The position numbers and the translations under genes were made by a program. The notes under the pieces were generated by a model. The model was not told the origin of the DNA. It ran no database searches and saw nothing but the letters and a program-made list of their open reading frames with translations. This document shows positions 1-7,116 of a stretch of 64,000 nt of DNA, in pieces. The DNA is from Christensenella sp. UBA1685 (GTDB lineage Bacteria; Bacillota; Clostridia; Christensenellales; CAG-138): assembly GCA_002320595.1 (NCBI GenBank), contig DCKB01000010.1:8235-72234 (forward strand). Direction: 5' to 3'. How positions within the stretch are numbered: position 1 is the stretch's first letter; the number at the start of each line of letters is the position of its first letter.

Positions 1-470
1 GTGGCGCCACGGTGCTGGAAGGCGAAGCGGCCCCGCTTGTGATAAACGGACAGGAGCTTTGTATCGCCGGCGTAGACGATCCGGAGTTCTGGGGCGGCTA
101 TTCCGCTTACGGCGGCTATGATATTCCCGCCGAATGGCTGACACAACTCAAAGCCTGCGGGGAAGCTGCAGCAAAAAGCGGTGCTTTCTCTGTGCTGCTC
201 TCGCACAGGCCGGAGCTTGTGGATATCTATCGGGAAAGCGGGTTCGACCTTGTGGTTTCCGGCCATGCGCACGGTGGTCAAGTGCGCATCCCCGGCCTCG
301 TGAACGGCCTGTTTGCCCCCTGCCAAGGCTGGTTCCCACAATATGCAGGCGGCGTCTATGCGCTTGGCAGCACAACCCTTGTTGTGAGCCGCGGCCTTTG
401 CCGCAATGAGCTGCCGCGCGTGTTCAACCGCCCTGAACTTGTGGTCCTCACCCTCTCCCCGCAGGCATGA
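1..470 (+). CDS. Metallophosphoesterase, C-terminal part (cut by window start)
   Basis: This is the C-terminal part of a calcineurin-like metallophosphoesterase. The frame is open from base 3, so the GTG at 12 is unlikely to be the real start and the gene begins outside the window. The late metal-binding motif GHAHGGQ lies at about 261-281 and is preceded by a conserved LLSHRPE segment, as in the YkuE-like membrane-associated branch of the family. Those enzymes hydrolyse phosphoesters with two metal ions, often at the cell envelope. The N-terminal metal ligands and any membrane anchor cannot be seen here, so the substrate is unknown. It converges with the leftward regulator that ends at 516. 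Confidence 0.8.
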   Translation, partial: GATVLEGEAAPLVINGQELCIAGVDDPEFWGGYSAYGGYDIPAEWLTQLKACGEAAAKSGAFSVLLSHRPELVDIYRESGFDLVVSGHAHGGQVRIPGLVNGLFAPCQGWFPQYAGGVYALGSTTLVVSRGLCRNELPRVFNRPELVVLTLSPQA

Positions 471-515
471 GTCTATCAGGCTGCGATGTTGGATATTCCG
501 GCGGTTTTTGTTACA

Positions 516-1280
516 TCAGTTCCCTATTGCACGGTATATGCTGCCGTCCGGCGTGCGATCCATGAATCCGTATTCGACGAGTGCGCGCCGGAGCGTCGCG
601 TAATCCGCATGGATGCGCCCCAGCACGCGGTTGATCTCCTTTTCGGAATATGCCTTTTCTGCCCTGAAGTTTTTCATGATTTCACGCAAAACAATGATTT
701 TTTTCTTTTCCTTCACCGGAATCTGCCTGAGCGCACCGGTTTCATCGAAATATGTTTTTACCGTTTTTTCACGCTCGGCAGCGGTAATTCCATAGCGGTC
801 GTCCACCATGGTGGCTGCGGGATGTACCGGATCAAGCATCCCCTGTGCGGTGGCGCCGATCCCTTTTTCCGTTTTTTCCGCAAGCGAATGCATCAAAGCA
901 AGGTAGAGCGTTGCCTGCTTTTCCTTTTCCCGCAATTTAAAGCGATGGCTGCGCACGGTGGAAGGCGCGATTCCTGCATGCTTTGCAATTTCAGCATCCG
1001 CCCGCCCCGCTGAAATATGTTTTAAAAGCTGCTGCTGCAATTCCGTAAGCCCGGTGAGCGCCGGTTCCTGCTCCAAAAGCCAATCCGCAACCGTGCCATG
1101 CGCTTGCGTCACATGCCGCTTGGCTGCGCCTTGCGCATCGTAAAGCAGGCCGCCCTCCATTTCGTACACCCTGCCTGCTTCAAACGCTGTTCCGCAGAGG
1201 AGGCAAACATATGTCGTTCCCTCCCGCACATATCCCTGCGCGATCTCTATGATTTCATGTTCCCAAAGTTGTTTCTCCAT
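516..1280 (-). CDS. Zinc-finger / HTH / DUF2087 transcriptional regulator
   Basis: A 254-residue cytoplasmic protein with three parts. Residues about 26-61 carry C26-x2-C29 and H56-x4-H61, a C2H2-like zinc site. Residues about 78-120 form a LuxR-type helix-turn-helix (DAEIAKHAGIAPSTVRSHRF). The C-terminal part, about 175-254, matches the DUF2087 pattern (ending DRTPDGSIYR), which is common in Clostridial DNA-binding proteins. The ATG at 1280 was chosen because GGAGGAG lies seven bases upstream; the ATG two codons earlier is too close to it. A promoter lies at 1313-1341. The domains suggest a DNA-binding regulator; its target is unknown. It reads away from the spoVA operon with about 90 bases between. 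Confidence 0.75.
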   Translation of the reverse strand: MEKQLWEHEIIEIAQGYVREGTTYVCLLCGTAFEAGRVYEMEGGLLYDAQGAAKRHVTQAHGTVADWLLEQEPALTGLTELQQQLLKHISAGRADAEIAKHAGIAPSTVRSHRFKLREKEKQATLYLALMHSLAEKTEKGIGATAQGMLDPVHPAATMVDDRYGITAAEREKTVKTYFDETGALRQIPVKEKKKIIVLREIMKNFRAEKAYSEKEINRVLGRIHADYATLRRALVEYGFMDRTPDGSIYRAIGN

Positions 1281-1312
1281 GCGCATTCTCCTCCGCTGGT
1301 TTTCATACGCAC

Positions 1313-1341
1313 AGTATACCAACTTATTTTATATTTGTCCA
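1313..1341 (-). promoter_or_regulatory. Sigma-A type promoter of the DUF2087 regulator
   Basis: On the minus strand TGGACA (1336-1341) and TATACT (1313-1318) are separated by 17 bases, each matching consensus in five of six positions, about 35 bases before the chosen ATG. Confidence 0.6.
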
Positions 1342-1369
1342 CTTAATTATAAACTTCAATGCATCTAGT

Positions 1370-1735
1370 TTACTTCTTTGTTTTCGGCGTAAAGATTACC
1401 GCGTTCAGATATCCAAATACGATCGCCGCCGCTACGCCGCCTGCCGTGGCTGTAATGCCCCCGGTAAACGCTCCGATTACACCGTTTTCCATCGCGCCTT
1501 CCATCGCGCCTTTGCCCAGTGCATACCCGAACCCCGTTAATGGCACCGTTGCACCCGCACCCGCAAGCTCCACGAGCGGCTCATAGAGTCCAAACGCCGT
1601 GAGCACCACGCCGAGGGTCACGAACAGCACAAGGATGCGCGCAGGCGTAAGCCGCGTCAAGCTTATGAGGAGCTGCCCAACGACACAGATTGCGCCGCCG
1701 ATCACAAACGCCCAGAAAAAATCTATCCAGTCCAC
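1370..1735 (-). CDS. spoVAE: Stage V sporulation protein AE (SpoVAEb type)
   Basis: A small hydrophobic protein of 121 residues with about four membrane segments, matching SpoVAE of the SpoVA channel that moves dipicolinic acid into the forespore and releases it on germination. The motif LAGAGATVPLTGFG is shared with SpoVAC (AGAGSIVPITGFANSI). The GTG at 1735 is preferred over a TTG at 1753 because AGAAGGTG lies just upstream and the protein then starts MDWIDFF. The ribosome site overlaps the end of spoVAD, so the two are probably translationally coupled. It is the last gene of a leftward spoVAC-spoVAD-spoVAE operon; other spoVA genes such as spoVAF are not seen here. Confidence 0.9.
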   Translation of the reverse strand: MDWIDFFWAFVIGGAICVVGQLLISLTRLTPARILVLFVTLGVVLTAFGLYEPLVELAGAGATVPLTGFGYALGKGAMEGAMENGVIGAFTGGITATAGGVAAAIVFGYLNAVIFTPKTKK

Positions 1736-1739
1736 TCTT

Positions 1740-2771
1740 TCACCTTCTTTCAATTACTACCGCATGCGCAATTCCCGGGATGCTGTCCCCCTGCATGCCG
1801 GCCGTCGGGCTCATGAGCGCGCCGGTGGCCATAAAGAGCATGCGCGTGAAATCTCCCTCTTCCATGCGCCTTAACAAAAACGCATTGAGCGTAACGGCGG
1901 AACAGCCGCATCCGCTGCCGCCACAGTCCACCTTCTGCGCGAGATCAAAAATCATGTTCCCGCAATCCCGGTGCCGGTCGCTGAGATCAATCCCCTTGTC
2001 CCGGCAAAGTTCGTTGAACATTTCGCTTCCGAAGCTGCCGAGGTCCCCCGTCACAATCATGTCGTAATCCGAAACCGTGCGGTTCTGCTCGCGCAGGTGT
2101 GCGGCCAGTGTATCCGCTGCCGCAGGCGCCATTGCTGCGCCCATGTTATTCGCATCCGTAATCCCAAGGTCCACGACCCTGCCAATGGTGCCGCCTGTCA
2201 CAAAAATATGCCTGAATTGAGCGCCGCCCGCATAGCCTGCCTCTACGAGCAGGCTTGATCCCGCGCCGGTTACCGTGCGCTGCGCAGTGGGTGTGGTTTG
2301 GCCGCCCATCTCCAGCGGGAAACGGTACTGGCGCTCTGCCGTGCTGAAATGGCTTGTGGCCGCGCAGGCAACATGCCCGGCATACCCGCCATCAATAAGC
2401 ATGCTGCCAAGCAAAAGGGATTCCGCCATCGTGGAACATGCACCGTACAGCCCCAGGAATGGGATCGCCAATTCACGCGCCGCAAAGTTTGCCGTAATAA
2501 TCTGGTTGAGCAAATCGCCCCCCAAAAGCAAATCGATCTCAGCGGGCTGCATGGCGCAGCGTTCCAATGCACGGCGGACTGTCTGCTCAAACATCTTGCG
2601 TTCCGCCTTCTCCCAAGTATCCTCGCCCCAGGTATCATCTTCCAAAATCAAATCGAAGTATCCGCCAAGGGGCCCTGCGCCCTCCATATCTCCCACGATC
2701 GTTGCACCCGCTGCAATGCGCGGGGGGGCCTCAAATACAACGGTCTGTCTGCCTAAGCGTTTTTGTTTCAT
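1740..2771 (-). CDS. spoVAD: Stage V sporulation protein AD
   Basis: A 343-residue thiolase-fold protein, the soluble SpoVAD subunit that binds dipicolinic acid (established for the Bacillus protein). Recognisable segments are the N-terminal MKQKRLGRQTVVF, GACSTMAESL in the middle, and the C-terminal CGGSGCGCSAV. The ATG at 2771 follows AAGGAG with eight bases spacing; an upstream in-frame start is not supported. Its start overlaps the region just after spoVAC and its end overlaps the spoVAE ribosome site, as expected for one operon. Length is close to the usual 335-345. The call is secure. Confidence 0.95.
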   Translation of the reverse strand: MKQKRLGRQTVVFEAPPRIAAGATIVGDMEGAGPLGGYFDLILEDDTWGEDTWEKAERKMFEQTVRRALERCAMQPAEIDLLLGGDLLNQIITANFAARELAIPFLGLYGACSTMAESLLLGSMLIDGGYAGHVACAATSHFSTAERQYRFPLEMGGQTTPTAQRTVTGAGSSLLVEAGYAGGAQFRHIFVTGGTIGRVVDLGITDANNMGAAMAPAAADTLAAHLREQNRTVSDYDMIVTGDLGSFGSEMFNELCRDKGIDLSDRHRDCGNMIFDLAQKVDCGGSGCGCSAVTLNAFLLRRMEEGDFTRMLFMATGALMSPTAGMQGDSIPGIAHAVVIERR

Positions 2772-2784
2772 GCGGTGCTCTCCT

Positions 2785-3246
2785 TCATTTTGCCAGCAGG
2801 CATGCAATAAGCCCAACGATGACCGAGGCTCCTATGCCATAAACAAGCACCGGCCCCGCGATGGTAAACATTTTTGCCGCGGTGCCAAGGATGAGTCCTT
2901 CCCGCTTAAACTCCATTGCAGGAGATACGATTGAGTTTGCAAAGCCTGTAATCGGCACAATAGAGCCTGCTCCGGCCCATGTTCCGATTTTATCGTACAC
3001 ACCAAAGCCGGTGAGTGTTGCGCCCAGAAACACCATAACAATGGCTGTAAGTGCGGCTACGCCTTCCGCATCCAAATGTAACGTCGTCTCGCCAAAGACG
3101 CGTACCGCCTGCCCGATACAGCAAATCAGCCCGCCTGCGATGAATGCGCGCACGCATTGCGAAACTGTTTTGCTGCGCGGCATCTTTTCGTTAACCCGCT
3201 GTTGATAGCGCTGCTCCTGCGCCGTTTTCTGCCTTTTTTCCCCCAT
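2785..3246 (-). CDS. spoVAC: Stage V sporulation protein AC
   Basis: A 153-residue integral membrane protein with a charged N-terminus followed by about four membrane segments. It carries the SpoVAC-type motif AGAGSIVPITGFANSI. In Bacillus, SpoVAC is a membrane subunit of the dipicolinic acid channel and behaves as a mechanosensitive channel. The ATG at 3246 is placed nine bases after GGAGG; a GTG at 3255 would sit directly against the ribosome site. It follows the 43-codon small ORF, whose stop overlaps this gene's ribosome site, so the two are likely coupled. Only 13 bases separate its stop from the spoVAD start. Confidence 0.92.
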   Translation of the reverse strand: MGEKRQKTAQEQRYQQRVNEKMPRSKTVSQCVRAFIAGGLICCIGQAVRVFGETTLHLDAEGVAALTAIVMVFLGATLTGFGVYDKIGTWAGAGSIVPITGFANSIVSPAMEFKREGLILGTAAKMFTIAGPVLVYGIGASVIVGLIACLLAK

Positions 3247-3251
3247 TTGCT

Positions 3252-3383
3252 TCACTCCTCCTTGTCCGAATTTTGAATCAGTTTGCTCCCCTTGTAGCGC
3301 GTTTCCCGGTCCATTGGCCCCTCGCTTCCCGCGCCGCCATGCAAGTCCACACGCGGCAGCTTATTGTATGGCGTCTCGTTCAT
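3252..3383 (-). CDS. Small hydrophilic protein upstream of spoVAC (43 aa)
   Basis: A 43-codon ORF starting at the ATG at 3383 (MNETPYNKLPRVDLHGGAGS...) and ending in a TGA that overlaps the spoVAC ribosome site. It has its own GGAGG nine bases upstream. The start lies inside the preceding 56-codon ORF (frame-overlapping by 23 bases), a layout typical of translationally coupled genes. The product is polar and charged with no membrane segment. I do not recognise a family. Position in the operon suggests a forespore or spore-core small protein, but that is inference. The tight overlaps on both sides are the main evidence that it is a real gene. Confidence 0.6.
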   Translation of the reverse strand: MNETPYNKLPRVDLHGGAGSEGPMDRETRYKGSKLIQNSDKEE

Positions 3384-3531
3384 TTCGTTCCGCCTCCCGC
3401 ATTACAAAATATGTACCGTTTGCACTCGGCGCCGTGCGCATTCCGCTGAGCGAATCATAAAGCAGCACGCCAAAGAGCACCAGCAGCAGGACAATCGCCG
3501 CCGTCAGCATATATCTCCGCCTTTTGAGCAT
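3361..3531 (-). CDS. Small single-pass membrane protein, first gene of the spoVA operon (56 aa)
   Basis: A 56-codon ORF from the ATG at 3531, preceded by AAGGGAGG at seven bases. The sequence opens with MLKRRRYM and then one strongly hydrophobic stretch (about residues 9-25), which gives a positive-inside, single-pass membrane protein with a short polar tail. It is the first ORF after the forespore-like promoter at 3563-3592 and overlaps the next small ORF. I do not recognise a family. Spore-membrane small proteins are common and often missed, so a role beside the SpoVA channel is possible but not shown. Confidence 0.6.
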   Translation of the reverse strand: MLKRRRYMLTAAIVLLLVLFGVLLYDSLSGMRTAPSANGTYFVMREAERNERDAIQ

Positions 3532-3562
3532 TGTTTTTTCCTCCCTTAGTTGGTTTTACGGG

Positions 3563-3592
3563 TAGTGTTTGCATGGGCTGCGTTTTTTATGA
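3563..3592 (-). promoter_or_regulatory. Forespore (sigma-G/sigma-F) type promoter for the spoVA operon
   Basis: On the minus strand TCATA (3588-3592) is followed after 18 bases by AACACTA (3563-3569). This resembles the sigma-G pattern GYATR-N17/18-CATNMTA (four of five and five of seven). In Bacillus the spoVA operon is transcribed by sigma-G, which supports the reading. The match is imperfect. Confidence 0.45.
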
Positions 3593-3608
3593 AACGCAGG
3601 CATAAGAA

Positions 3609-3631
3609 AAAGCCCTTTGGAAAGGGCTTTC
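3609..3631 (-). terminator. Rho-independent terminator after the divIVA-GNAT gene
   Basis: A stem of AAAGCCCTTT with AAAGGGCTTT and a two-base loop; on the minus strand the stem runs into TTTTTC, so it ends transcription of the gene at 3676-4458. Confidence 0.75.
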
Positions 3632-3675
3632 AATTTGCAAAAAGCAGGAGGCGCTTCTTCTTAAGCAGGCATTGA

Positions 3676-4458
3676 TCAGAACTCCAAAACCATATCATAC
3701 CAGACCGCTCCGCCGTGCTCAGATGCGGAAACGCCTTCATCCTGATAGCCGAACTTCGCATAATAGTGGATCAGGCGGTCTTTGCAGGTGAGCGTGCAGC
3801 CCTTGCGCCCGGCAGACCTGGCATCGTCGATGAGCGTGTTCATCAGCCGCGCGGCAATGCCGTGCTTTTGATATTCCGGCAACACGCCAATGCTCATCAC
3901 GCTCTGCCACGCACCCTTGTCATCATGCATGGTTGCAAACTCAAACATGTCATCCACAATGGTGCGCCGCTCACATGCCATGCCATTGATGAAACCGATT
4001 ACGCGCCCATCCACTTCCGCCACCCAGAAGTTTTTTGGGAACGTTTGAATGCGCGCTTCGATACGATCCCGCGTAGCAGCCTCTGCCTCCGGAAAGCACG
4101 TTGCCTCCACCATCGTAACAGCATCGAGATCCTCCGGCGCAACATAGCGGATTGTTACAGTTTCGCTCATTGTATTTTTCTCCTCTGCATTTTCTTTTTT
4201 CTCATCGGTTTCCACAGGTTTTGAAGCGGGTGCTTCCGCTTTCTGTCCGGTTGCCTCCTTGGCATCCTCACGTTTTCCGGTATAATGCTCCAACTCCTCA
4301 AGAAGCATCCGAATGCGCAGCTGTGCGATTTCCAGCTCCTGCTCGGCCCGTTCGTTTGCACGCACGATTTCATCCAAAAATGTGTCCACTTCGCCGATGT
4401 CATATCCCCAAAACGCACGGCTGAACTGCTTGTTGATGATTTCCTCCGCCTTAATCAT
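3676..4458 (-). CDS. DivIVA-domain / GNAT acetyltransferase fusion
   Basis: A 260-residue protein that joins two normally separate modules. Residues 1-60 are a DivIVA-type N-terminal domain (INKQFSRAFWGYDIGEVDTF, then FLDEIV and a coiled coil), which in relatives binds curved membranes at poles and septa. Residues about 61-96 are a charged linker. Residues 97-260 are a GNAT acetyltransferase with the acetyl-CoA loop PEYQKHGIAARLM. GGAGGAACAGC precedes the first ATG. Inside, AGAGGAG nine bases before the ATG at 4170 could start the GNAT part alone. The gene lies just downstream of sepF, where Clostridia commonly keep a plain divIVA. The substrate is unknown; septal targeting of an acetyltransferase is inference. 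Confidence 0.8.
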   Translation of the reverse strand: MIKAEEIINKQFSRAFWGYDIGEVDTFLDEIVRANERAEQELEIAQLRIRMLLEELEHYTGKREDAKEATGQKAEAPASKPVETDEKKENAEEKNTMSETVTIRYVAPEDLDAVTMVEATCFPEAEAATRDRIEARIQTFPKNFWVAEVDGRVIGFINGMACERRTIVDDMFEFATMHDDKGAWQSVMSIGVLPEYQKHGIAARLMNTLIDDARSAGRKGCTLTCKDRLIHYYAKFGYQDEGVSASEHGGAVWYDMVLEF

Positions 4459-4532
4459 GCTGTTCCTCCATTTCCTGCCCAGCTTTTGCCCTACGGCTTC
4501 CGGCGCAAATTCGCCTTCTTTTTTGCAGCAAA

Positions 4533-4557
4533 CGCCGTATCCACGCAGGATACGGCG
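4533..4557 (-). terminator. Hairpin after sepF
   Basis: CGCCGTATCC and GGATACGGCG form a ten-base stem with a five-base loop between sepF and the divIVA-GNAT gene. On the minus strand it is followed by GTTTGCTGC rather than a clean T run, so termination may be partial. Confidence 0.5.
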
Positions 4558-4574
4558 CTTGCTTCGCTTCTTGC

Positions 4575-5027
4575 TCAGATGAGGCCGTCGTTATCGTTCT
4601 CATCGTTGCCGATCACGTCATAGTTGGTGGGAGCTACGACGAAGATGCCGCGGGAAATTTTGTAGATTGTTCCGTTGAGGGCGTAGATCGCGCCTGCCAT
4701 GAAATCAAGGATGCGCTGTGCGCAGTCGAGTTCAAGATCCTCCATGTTCACGATCACAGGCTTGCGGCTCTTGAGATTATCGATGATGTTTTGTGTATCC
4801 TCATAGCTGATAGGATGATACACAATCATCTTCTGCTGCGCCGCCGAGGGAAGGTTGACGACGTTGCTGTTCGCTGCCGCGGACTTACTGCGGCCGCGGT
4901 TGCCGATGCTCACAACGTTGTCAGCATCCCTGGAATCCTCTTCATAGAGATCATCCATGTATTCGTCCTCTGCATCCGTCTCCTCAATTCCGATATAATC
5001 GAGGAACTTGTTCAACAATCCTGCCAT
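4575..5027 (-). CDS. sepF: Cell division protein SepF
   Basis: A 150-residue SepF, the FtsZ-binding membrane anchor of the Z-ring in Gram-positive bacteria. The N-terminal MAGLLNKFLDYIGI is the amphipathic membrane helix, followed by an acidic, variable linker (about 17-65) and the conserved globular domain (VYHPISYEDTQNIIDNLKSR, then VIVNMEDLELDCAQRILDF). Length is typical. GGAGGAATATAAAAA precedes the ATG. It is downstream of ylmE, the same order as in Bacillus (ylmE-ylmF/sepF), and upstream of the DivIVA-domain gene, so this is a division gene cluster. The family call is secure. Confidence 0.95.
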   Translation of the reverse strand: MAGLLNKFLDYIGIEETDAEDEYMDDLYEEDSRDADNVVSIGNRGRSKSAAANSNVVNLPSAAQQKMIVYHPISYEDTQNIIDNLKSRKPVIVNMEDLELDCAQRILDFMAGAIYALNGTIYKISRGIFVVAPTNYDVIGNDENDNDGLI

Positions 5028-5111
5028 TTTTTATATTCCTCCAAAAATTATTTTAATTGGCGCTTGGAGAAATACCGCTCGACCCGAAATTTGCGGAGAA
5101 CTGATCTCTGT

Positions 5112-5816
5112 TTACGTTCTCGCAGCAGCGTATTGCCTGGCCCCAAACAGGGCTGTGCCCACGCGGATCATCGTGGCGCCTTCGGCAATTGCCGCCATAT
5201 AATCCCCGCTCATGCCCATAGAAAGCTGCTCCATTGAGACGTTTGAAAGCTGATTGCTGCCAAGCGTTTCAAACAGCGCCCGCATCTTTGCAAAGTAAGG
5301 GCGCGCCCCGTCTTCGCCCACCGCTGGCGGGATGCACATCAGCCCCTTCACACGGATGCCGTTCATGGCGGAAATCATCTCTAAAAACCCAGGAAGCTCG
5401 TCCGGCCCGATGCCGCCCTTTTGCGCCTCGCCGCCGATGTTGACTTCAATCATCACATCCTGCACCACGCCCGCGCGTGCTGCCAGGCGGTCAATTTCCT
5501 GCGCGAGCGCCAAGCGGTCCACGGACTGGATCATATCGACCTTCCCGATGATATATTTTACCTTATTTGTCTGCAATTGTCCAATTAAATTCACCTCTGC
5601 GCCGCGTGCGCGAAAGAATTCGAGTTTTCCTGTGAGCTCCTGCACGCGGTTTTCTCCCACGGCCGTCACACCGCAGTCAAGCGCCTCTGAAATGCGCGCT
5701 TCTTCCACGAATTTCGTAACGGCAATCAGCTTGACCGTATTCACATCCCGCCCGGCCCTTGCGGCCGCCTTTTCCATGTTTTCGCGAATTGTCAAATAAT
5801 TCTCCCGAATGCTCAT
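5112..5816 (-). CDS. ylmE: YggS/YlmE family pyridoxal phosphate homeostasis protein
   Basis: A 234-residue PLP-binding protein of the YggS/PROSC family, which buffers free pyridoxal phosphate and has no known catalytic reaction. The PLP lysine is K35 in LIAVTKF. Other family marks are VGENRVQEL, HxIGxLQTNK-like NLIGQLQTNKVKYI (with N in place of the usual H), the LSMGMSGDYMAAIAEG segment, and VRVGTALFGAR-like MIRVGTALFGARQY at the end. The start ATG overlaps the stop of the upstream hlyD-like gene (ATGA, 5813-5816), so the two are translationally coupled. sepF follows, as in many Firmicutes. Confidence 0.93.
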   Translation of the reverse strand: MSIRENYLTIRENMEKAAARAGRDVNTVKLIAVTKFVEEARISEALDCGVTAVGENRVQELTGKLEFFRARGAEVNLIGQLQTNKVKYIIGKVDMIQSVDRLALAQEIDRLAARAGVVQDVMIEVNIGGEAQKGGIGPDELPGFLEMISAMNGIRVKGLMCIPPAVGEDGARPYFAKMRALFETLGSNQLSNVSMEQLSMGMSGDYMAAIAEGATMIRVGTALFGARQYAAART

Positions 5817-6997
5817 GGCTTCACATACCTCTGCCCCGCCGCGATTGGATTCGCAGCGTCCTTCGTCTGAATTAGCGCATTTTCTTCATCCTTTGCAAGG
5901 ATGTTTACCGCAACCTCATGTTCCTCACCGCCCGTGCGCAGCATGATGTATGCCGCACCGTCATGCATGGCAACAGCATCCAACGGCACCAGAAGTCCGC
6001 TTGCTTCCATGGAAACCGTAGCGTTTACGGTACGTGCGTTCAAAAGCGCGCCGATCGGCTCTGTAAATTCGAGCAGATTGACTACCCCGCCATCGTAAAC
6101 TGCCGCTTCAAGCGCCGCAGCGGTAAACAGCTTGTCCGGCACCCCCTCAAACTGAACTGTGTATTGTGCGCCTGCAAGCGTGCGCAGCGGCTCGTTCTTC
6201 CCCGTCAGGAAGGCAACATGCCAACGGTTGGGGTTTACGAGGCGGTAAAGCAGGTTCTCCGCGCTGCCCCCCGCCATGTTCGCCGTATTTTTCAAGGCAT
6301 TTGAAATGAGTTCAGGGTTGAGCATGCCAAGCTTGTCATAATTGAGCGCCTGCTCATATCCGTCGAAATAGAAGCTGACGACCCCTGCGCCGGAAGCCGT
6401 CACTTCCGTAACATAGGACGCAAGCTGCTCCTGCTTTGTCTGTTCGGCAGCATAGAGCGCGCTCAGCGCTTCTGTGGGCTGCACGGTATTGCGCAGATAC
6501 TCCTTGCGCTGCGCCAGCAGCAATGCAAGCTCGTTTTCCAACGCTAAAAGGTCGCCTTCCCCGCCAAGCAAGCGCGTGCGGATGGCCAACCGTTTCTGGG
6601 CAATCTGCAGTTCAATGTTCGCAAGATTCGCATTCTCAACCCCGGAAAGCAGCGCCGTCTGCGCCTCGTAGATCTGTGTTTCCACGGTGATGAGGGATTG
6701 CATCATGTCATCGCTGTATCCCCACTTGAATACCCGCGCTATGGGCATGCCTTCATAGCTTTCTGCGCCTTCGGCCGCCTGGAACATCACCTTGTCGTAT
6801 TTATCCACGGTAACGCTCATTTCATCGCGAATCACAATGCCCTTAACCGCAAGCTCCATCCGCATCGTGCCCGTTTCGAGCGTGCCGCCGCCCGAATCCG
6901 AAAGCAAAAGCACGACCGCCACGGTCACAGCGACGAGCATGAGTGCAAGCAGCATATAAAATTTTCCAGTAAAGCGTACCCTTCTGCGCCTTGCCAT
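5813..6997 (-). CDS. HlyD-family-like membrane-anchored protein
   Basis: A 394-residue protein with a basic N-terminus (MARRRRVRF) and one membrane segment at about 13-32, followed by an extracytoplasmic part. The pattern of a beta-barrel/lipoyl-like region split by a helical hairpin (about 100-190, rich in Ala, Leu, Gln, Glu) fits the HlyD-type adaptor fold. Genes of this type lie directly before ylmE-sepF in many Clostridia, so a cell-envelope or division role is more likely than drug export, since no ABC or RND partner is nearby. GGAGGAGAC precedes the ATG. It is the first gene of the hlyD-like/ylmE/sepF operon. No exact function is known to me. Confidence 0.7.
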   Translation of the reverse strand: MARRRRVRFTGKFYMLLALMLVAVTVAVVLLLSDSGGGTLETGTMRMELAVKGIVIRDEMSVTVDKYDKVMFQAAEGAESYEGMPIARVFKWGYSDDMMQSLITVETQIYEAQTALLSGVENANLANIELQIAQKRLAIRTRLLGGEGDLLALENELALLLAQRKEYLRNTVQPTEALSALYAAEQTKQEQLASYVTEVTASGAGVVSFYFDGYEQALNYDKLGMLNPELISNALKNTANMAGGSAENLLYRLVNPNRWHVAFLTGKNEPLRTLAGAQYTVQFEGVPDKLFTAAALEAAVYDGGVVNLLEFTEPIGALLNARTVNATVSMEASGLLVPLDAVAMHDGAAYIMLRTGGEEHEVAVNILAKDEENALIQTKDAANPIAAGQRYVKP

Positions 6998-7050
6998 GTC
7001 TCCTCCGCAATGCCGTAATATCTAAATTATCCCATCTATTTTACAGCGTT

Positions 7051-7089
7051 GCGGACGCTTTTGAAAGAGCGTCCGCAAATCTTTTGCGG
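7051..7089. other. Two overlapping inverted repeats between mlpA and the hlyD-like gene
   Basis: GCGGACGCT (7051-7059) pairs with AGCGTCCGC (7068-7076), and CCGCAAA (7073-7079) pairs with TTTGCGG (7083-7089). The two stems exclude each other. The T-rich stretch after 7089 lies on the plus strand, while the upstream gene mlpA reads left, so a normal terminator is not clear. Confidence 0.45.
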
Positions 7090-7116
7090 ATTTTTCATTT
7101 TTTTGCTTTCTGTGCA

